Of a stretch of 64,000 bases of DNA, positions 62,227 through 64,000 are shown in pieces. The translations under genes and the position numbers were made by a program. Origin of the DNA: Sulfitobacter sp. M39 (GTDB lineage Bacteria; Pseudomonadota; Alphaproteobacteria; Rhodobacterales; Rhodobacteraceae). How positions within the stretch are numbered: position 1 is the first letter of the stretch; the number at the start of each line of letters is the position of its first letter. Under the pieces are notes generated by a model. It was given only the letters and a program-made list of their open reading frames with translations, had not been told where the DNA came from and did no database searches. The stretch spans positions 1,736,001 through 1,800,000 of the forward strand of contig NZ_WMDZ01000001.1 in assembly GCF_021735935.1 (NCBI RefSeq), given 5' to 3'.

Positions 62227-62712
62227 ATGACCGAGGTCAAAATGACCGTGAACGGTAAACCTGCATCTGGTGCCGTCGAAGGGCGCACGTTGCTGGCGTC
62301 ATTCCTGCGCGACAACCTGAGCCTGACCGGCACGCATATCGGCTGCGACACCAGCCAGTGCGGGGCCTGCGTGGTTCATGTCAACGGCGAGGCGGTCAAG
62401 GCCTGTACCATGCTCGCGGTCGAAGCGGACGGGGCCGAGGTAAAGACGATCGAATCCATGGCCAACCCCGATGGATCGCTGACGGTGATTCAACAGGCGT
62501 TTCAGGACCACCACGGGCTGCAATGCGGCTTTTGTACACCGGGCATGATCATGTCAGCCTCGGCGCTGCTGAAAGACAACCCCAAGCCGACCGAGGCAGA
62601 GGTCCGGCACTATCTGGACGGCAACATCTGCCGCTGCACCGGTTACCATAACATCGTCAAAGCGATCATGGCCGCATCCGGCCAGGACGTCAGCGCGCTG
62701 GCTGCCGAATAA
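62227..62712 (+). CDS. coxS: Aerobic CO dehydrogenase-type small subunit, [2Fe-2S] protein
   Basis: 161 residues with two [2Fe-2S] clusters: plant-type [16 protein letters not shown]...C and the alpha-helical [16 protein letters not shown]...[13 protein letters not shown]. Passes electrons from the molybdenum site to FAD. GGGAGGAACATC precedes the ATG. coxL follows after 193 bases. S-L order suggests a form II type (SLM) operon, but coxM is not in the window. Confidence 0.92.
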   Translation: MTEVKMTVNGKPASGAVEGRTLLASFLRDNLSLTGTHIGCDTSQCGACVVHVNGEAVKACTMLAVEADGAEVKTIESMANPDGSLTVIQQAFQDHHGLQCGFCTPGMIMSASALLKDNPKPTEAEVRHYLDGNICRCTGYHNIVKAIMAASGQDVSALAAE

Positions 62713-62905
62713 CCACCGTGCGACGTGCGGCCCTGTTGGATGCAGGGTCGGGAGGACACGGCGCACCCATTCTGAAAACCGCGCTTTCCCACGCAAACGG
62801 GGAACCGCAGCAACCCATAGATTGACGACATAAGAATAAAGCCAAACGCAAAAGCCACATACGACGGTGCGGACCCGATCCGTGCCCCATAGGGAGGAAT
62901 TGACC
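62713..62905 (+). other. Gap between coxS and coxL
   Basis: 193 bases without a gene on the coding strand; unusually long between subunits of one enzyme. An A-rich stretch (ACATAAGAATAAAGCC, about 62827) stands out but no repeat, hairpin or promoter is clear. Confidence 0.4.
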
Positions 62906-64000
62906 ATGCCAAAGGACGGCGGAATTGGTGCCAGCAGCAAGCGGCGCGAGGATATCCGGTTTTTGACCGGTGAGGGGAATTATACCGACGATATCAACCT
63001 GCACGGACAGGCGCATGTGTTCTTTCTGCGCTCGGAAATTGCCCATGGGGTGCTGAATTCGGTCGATACATCCGCGGCAGAGGGGATGCCGGGGGTCGTG
63101 AAGATCTTTACCGGTGCCGATTTCGCCGAGGTCGGGTCGATCCCCTGCGGCTGGCAGGTCACGGACAAGCATGGCGAGCCCATGCAGGAACCGCGCCACC
63201 CCGTGCTGGCAGAGGGCAAGGTGCGACACGTAGGCGAACCCATCGCGGCCGTTGTCGCTGAAACGCTGTCGCAGGCCCGCGACGCGGCAGAGGCGATCGT
63301 CGTCGATATCACCGATCTGCCCGCCGTCGTCGATATGAAGCAGGCGGTGCAGGAAGGCGCGCCCAAGGTCCATGACGATCTGACCTCGAACCTCTGCTAC
63401 GATTGGGGCTTTGTCGAAGAAAACAAAGGCGCGGTGGACAAGGCCTTCGAAGACGCGGCCCATGTCACCACGCTGGAACTGGTCAACAACCGTCTGGTCG
63501 CCAACCCGATGGAGCCGCGCGTCGCCGTCGGCGACTATGCACGCGGGACAGGCGATCATACGCTTTACACCACCAGCCAGAACCCTCATGTGATCCGCCT
63601 GCTGATGGGGGCTTTTGTTCTGGGCATCCCCGAACACAAGCTGCGCGTCGTGGCCCCCGATGTGGGCGGCGGCTTTGGCACCAAGATTTTCCACTATCAG
63701 GAAGAGGCGTTCTGCACCTTTGCCGCCAAAGCCTGTAACCGTCCGGTGAAATGGACCTCCAGCCGGTCCGAGGCCTTCATGTCCGACGCCCACGGGCGCG
63801 ACCATGTAACCAAGATCCAGATGGCGCTGGACGCAGACAATAACTTTACCGCGCTGCGCACGGATACCTACGCGAATATGGGGGCTTATCTGTCGACCTT
63901 CGCGCCGTCGGTGCCCACTTGGCTGCACGGCACCTTGATGGCGGGCAACTACAAAACGCCGCTCATCTATGTGAACGTAAAGGCCGTGTTTACGAATACC
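62906..64000 (+). CDS. coxL: Aerobic CO dehydrogenase-type large subunit, 5' part (runs off window)
   Basis: 365 codons visible, no stop before the window end. Molybdenum-binding xanthine oxidase family: [71 protein letters not shown] precedes the ATG. The active-site loop that separates form I (AYRCSFR) from form II (AYRGAGR) is just beyond the edge, so true CO oxidation cannot be decided here; the gene order coxS-coxL points to form II. Confidence 0.9.
   Translation, partial: MPKDGGIGASSKRREDIRFLTGEGNYTDDINLHGQAHVFFLRSEIAHGVLNSVDTSAAEGMPGVVKIFTGADFAEVGSIPCGWQVTDKHGEPMQEPRHPVLAEGKVRHVGEPIAAVVAETLSQARDAAEAIVVDITDLPAVVDMKQAVQEGAPKVHDDLTSNLCYDWGFVEENKGAVDKAFEDAAHVTTLELVNNRLVANPMEPRVAVGDYARGTGDHTLYTTSQNPHVIRLLMGAFVLGIPEHKLRVVAPDVGGGFGTKIFHYQEEAFCTFAAKACNRPVKWTSSRSEAFMSDAHGRDHVTKIQMALDADNNFTALRTDTYANMGAYLSTFAPSVPTWLHGTLMAGNYKTPLIYVNVKAVFTNT

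Overview
The window looks like a chromosomal segment from a marine alphaproteobacterium of the Rhodobacterales (Roseobacter group; a Sulfitobacter-like organism would fit, but the species cannot be fixed from sequence alone). The evidence is a complete Rhodobacter capsulatus-type gene transfer agent (GTA) cluster, an alphaproteobacterial pyruvate dehydrogenase operon whose E1-beta carries a lipoyl domain, a GTTC-N7-GTTC LexA box in front of uvrA, CtrA-type TTAA-N7-TTAA boxes, an aerobic CO dehydrogenase-type gene group, and high G+C coding sequence. Nearly all of the window is coding. No gap exceeds 300 bases, and I saw no rRNA, tRNA, insertion sequence or CRISPR array.

Layout. 1-883: 3' truncated cytochrome b561/YceI fusion on the minus strand. 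1031-6404: fatty-acid synthesis genes fabD, fabG, acpP, a GNAT acetyltransferase, fabF, and the peptidoglycan terminase mltG. 6405-6614: a regulatory region with a CtrA-like box, a sigma70-like promoter and an intrinsic terminator ahead of the GTA genes. 6615-20677: an intact GTA operon (homologs of g1, g2, g3, g3.5, g4-g10, g10.1, g11-g15), followed by cysE. 21723-25970 (minus): pdhC, pdhB, pdhA and an FtsB/DivIC-like gene. 26152-28530: pgk (minus) and two tandem cyclophilins (plus). 28670-31945 (minus): bactofilin, an M23 peptidase, a DUF455 ferritin-like protein and a one-cysteine Bcp peroxiredoxin. 32045-39963 (plus): a giant AsmA-like protein, queA, an MFS transporter, a DUF924 protein and lpd. 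40153-43035: uvrA behind a LexA box, then a small secreted Lys/His-rich protein. 43663-48340 (minus): valine catabolism (mmsB, HIBYL-CoA hydrolase, acyl-CoA dehydrogenase, mmsA), divergent from a LysR regulator. 49526-52866: a CBS protein, coaD and two gap paralogs. 53059-55381: a DUF808 membrane protein and a large Lys-rich secreted protein. 55527-59992: tkt (minus), a ZauP-like coiled-coil gene, zapA and an MliC-like gene (plus), then grxD, a small membrane protein and bolA (minus). 60147-64000: an XdhC-like protein, a MoeA-like protein, coxS and truncated coxL.

The genes form coherent sets: fatty-acid chain elongation; central carbon flow (pgk, gap, tkt, PDH, lpd); envelope and division (mltG, FtsB-like, M23/bactofilin, ZapA/ZauP-like); valine degradation; and molybdo-flavoenzyme maturation. 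I did not see a wholly new gene system. The most notable signals are regulatory: (i) a near-identical palindromic operator, GAGATAGTTTA-N4-TAAACTA, in front of both the PDH operon and the physically separate lpd gene 13 kb away; (ii) LacI-type operators around the two gap genes; (iii) CtrA boxes in front of the GTA cluster and the M23/bactofilin operon; (iv) an intrinsic terminator lying between the apparent GTA promoter and the first GTA gene; and (v) two unlinked secreted proteins sharing the same Lys-rich plus short C-terminal module architecture.
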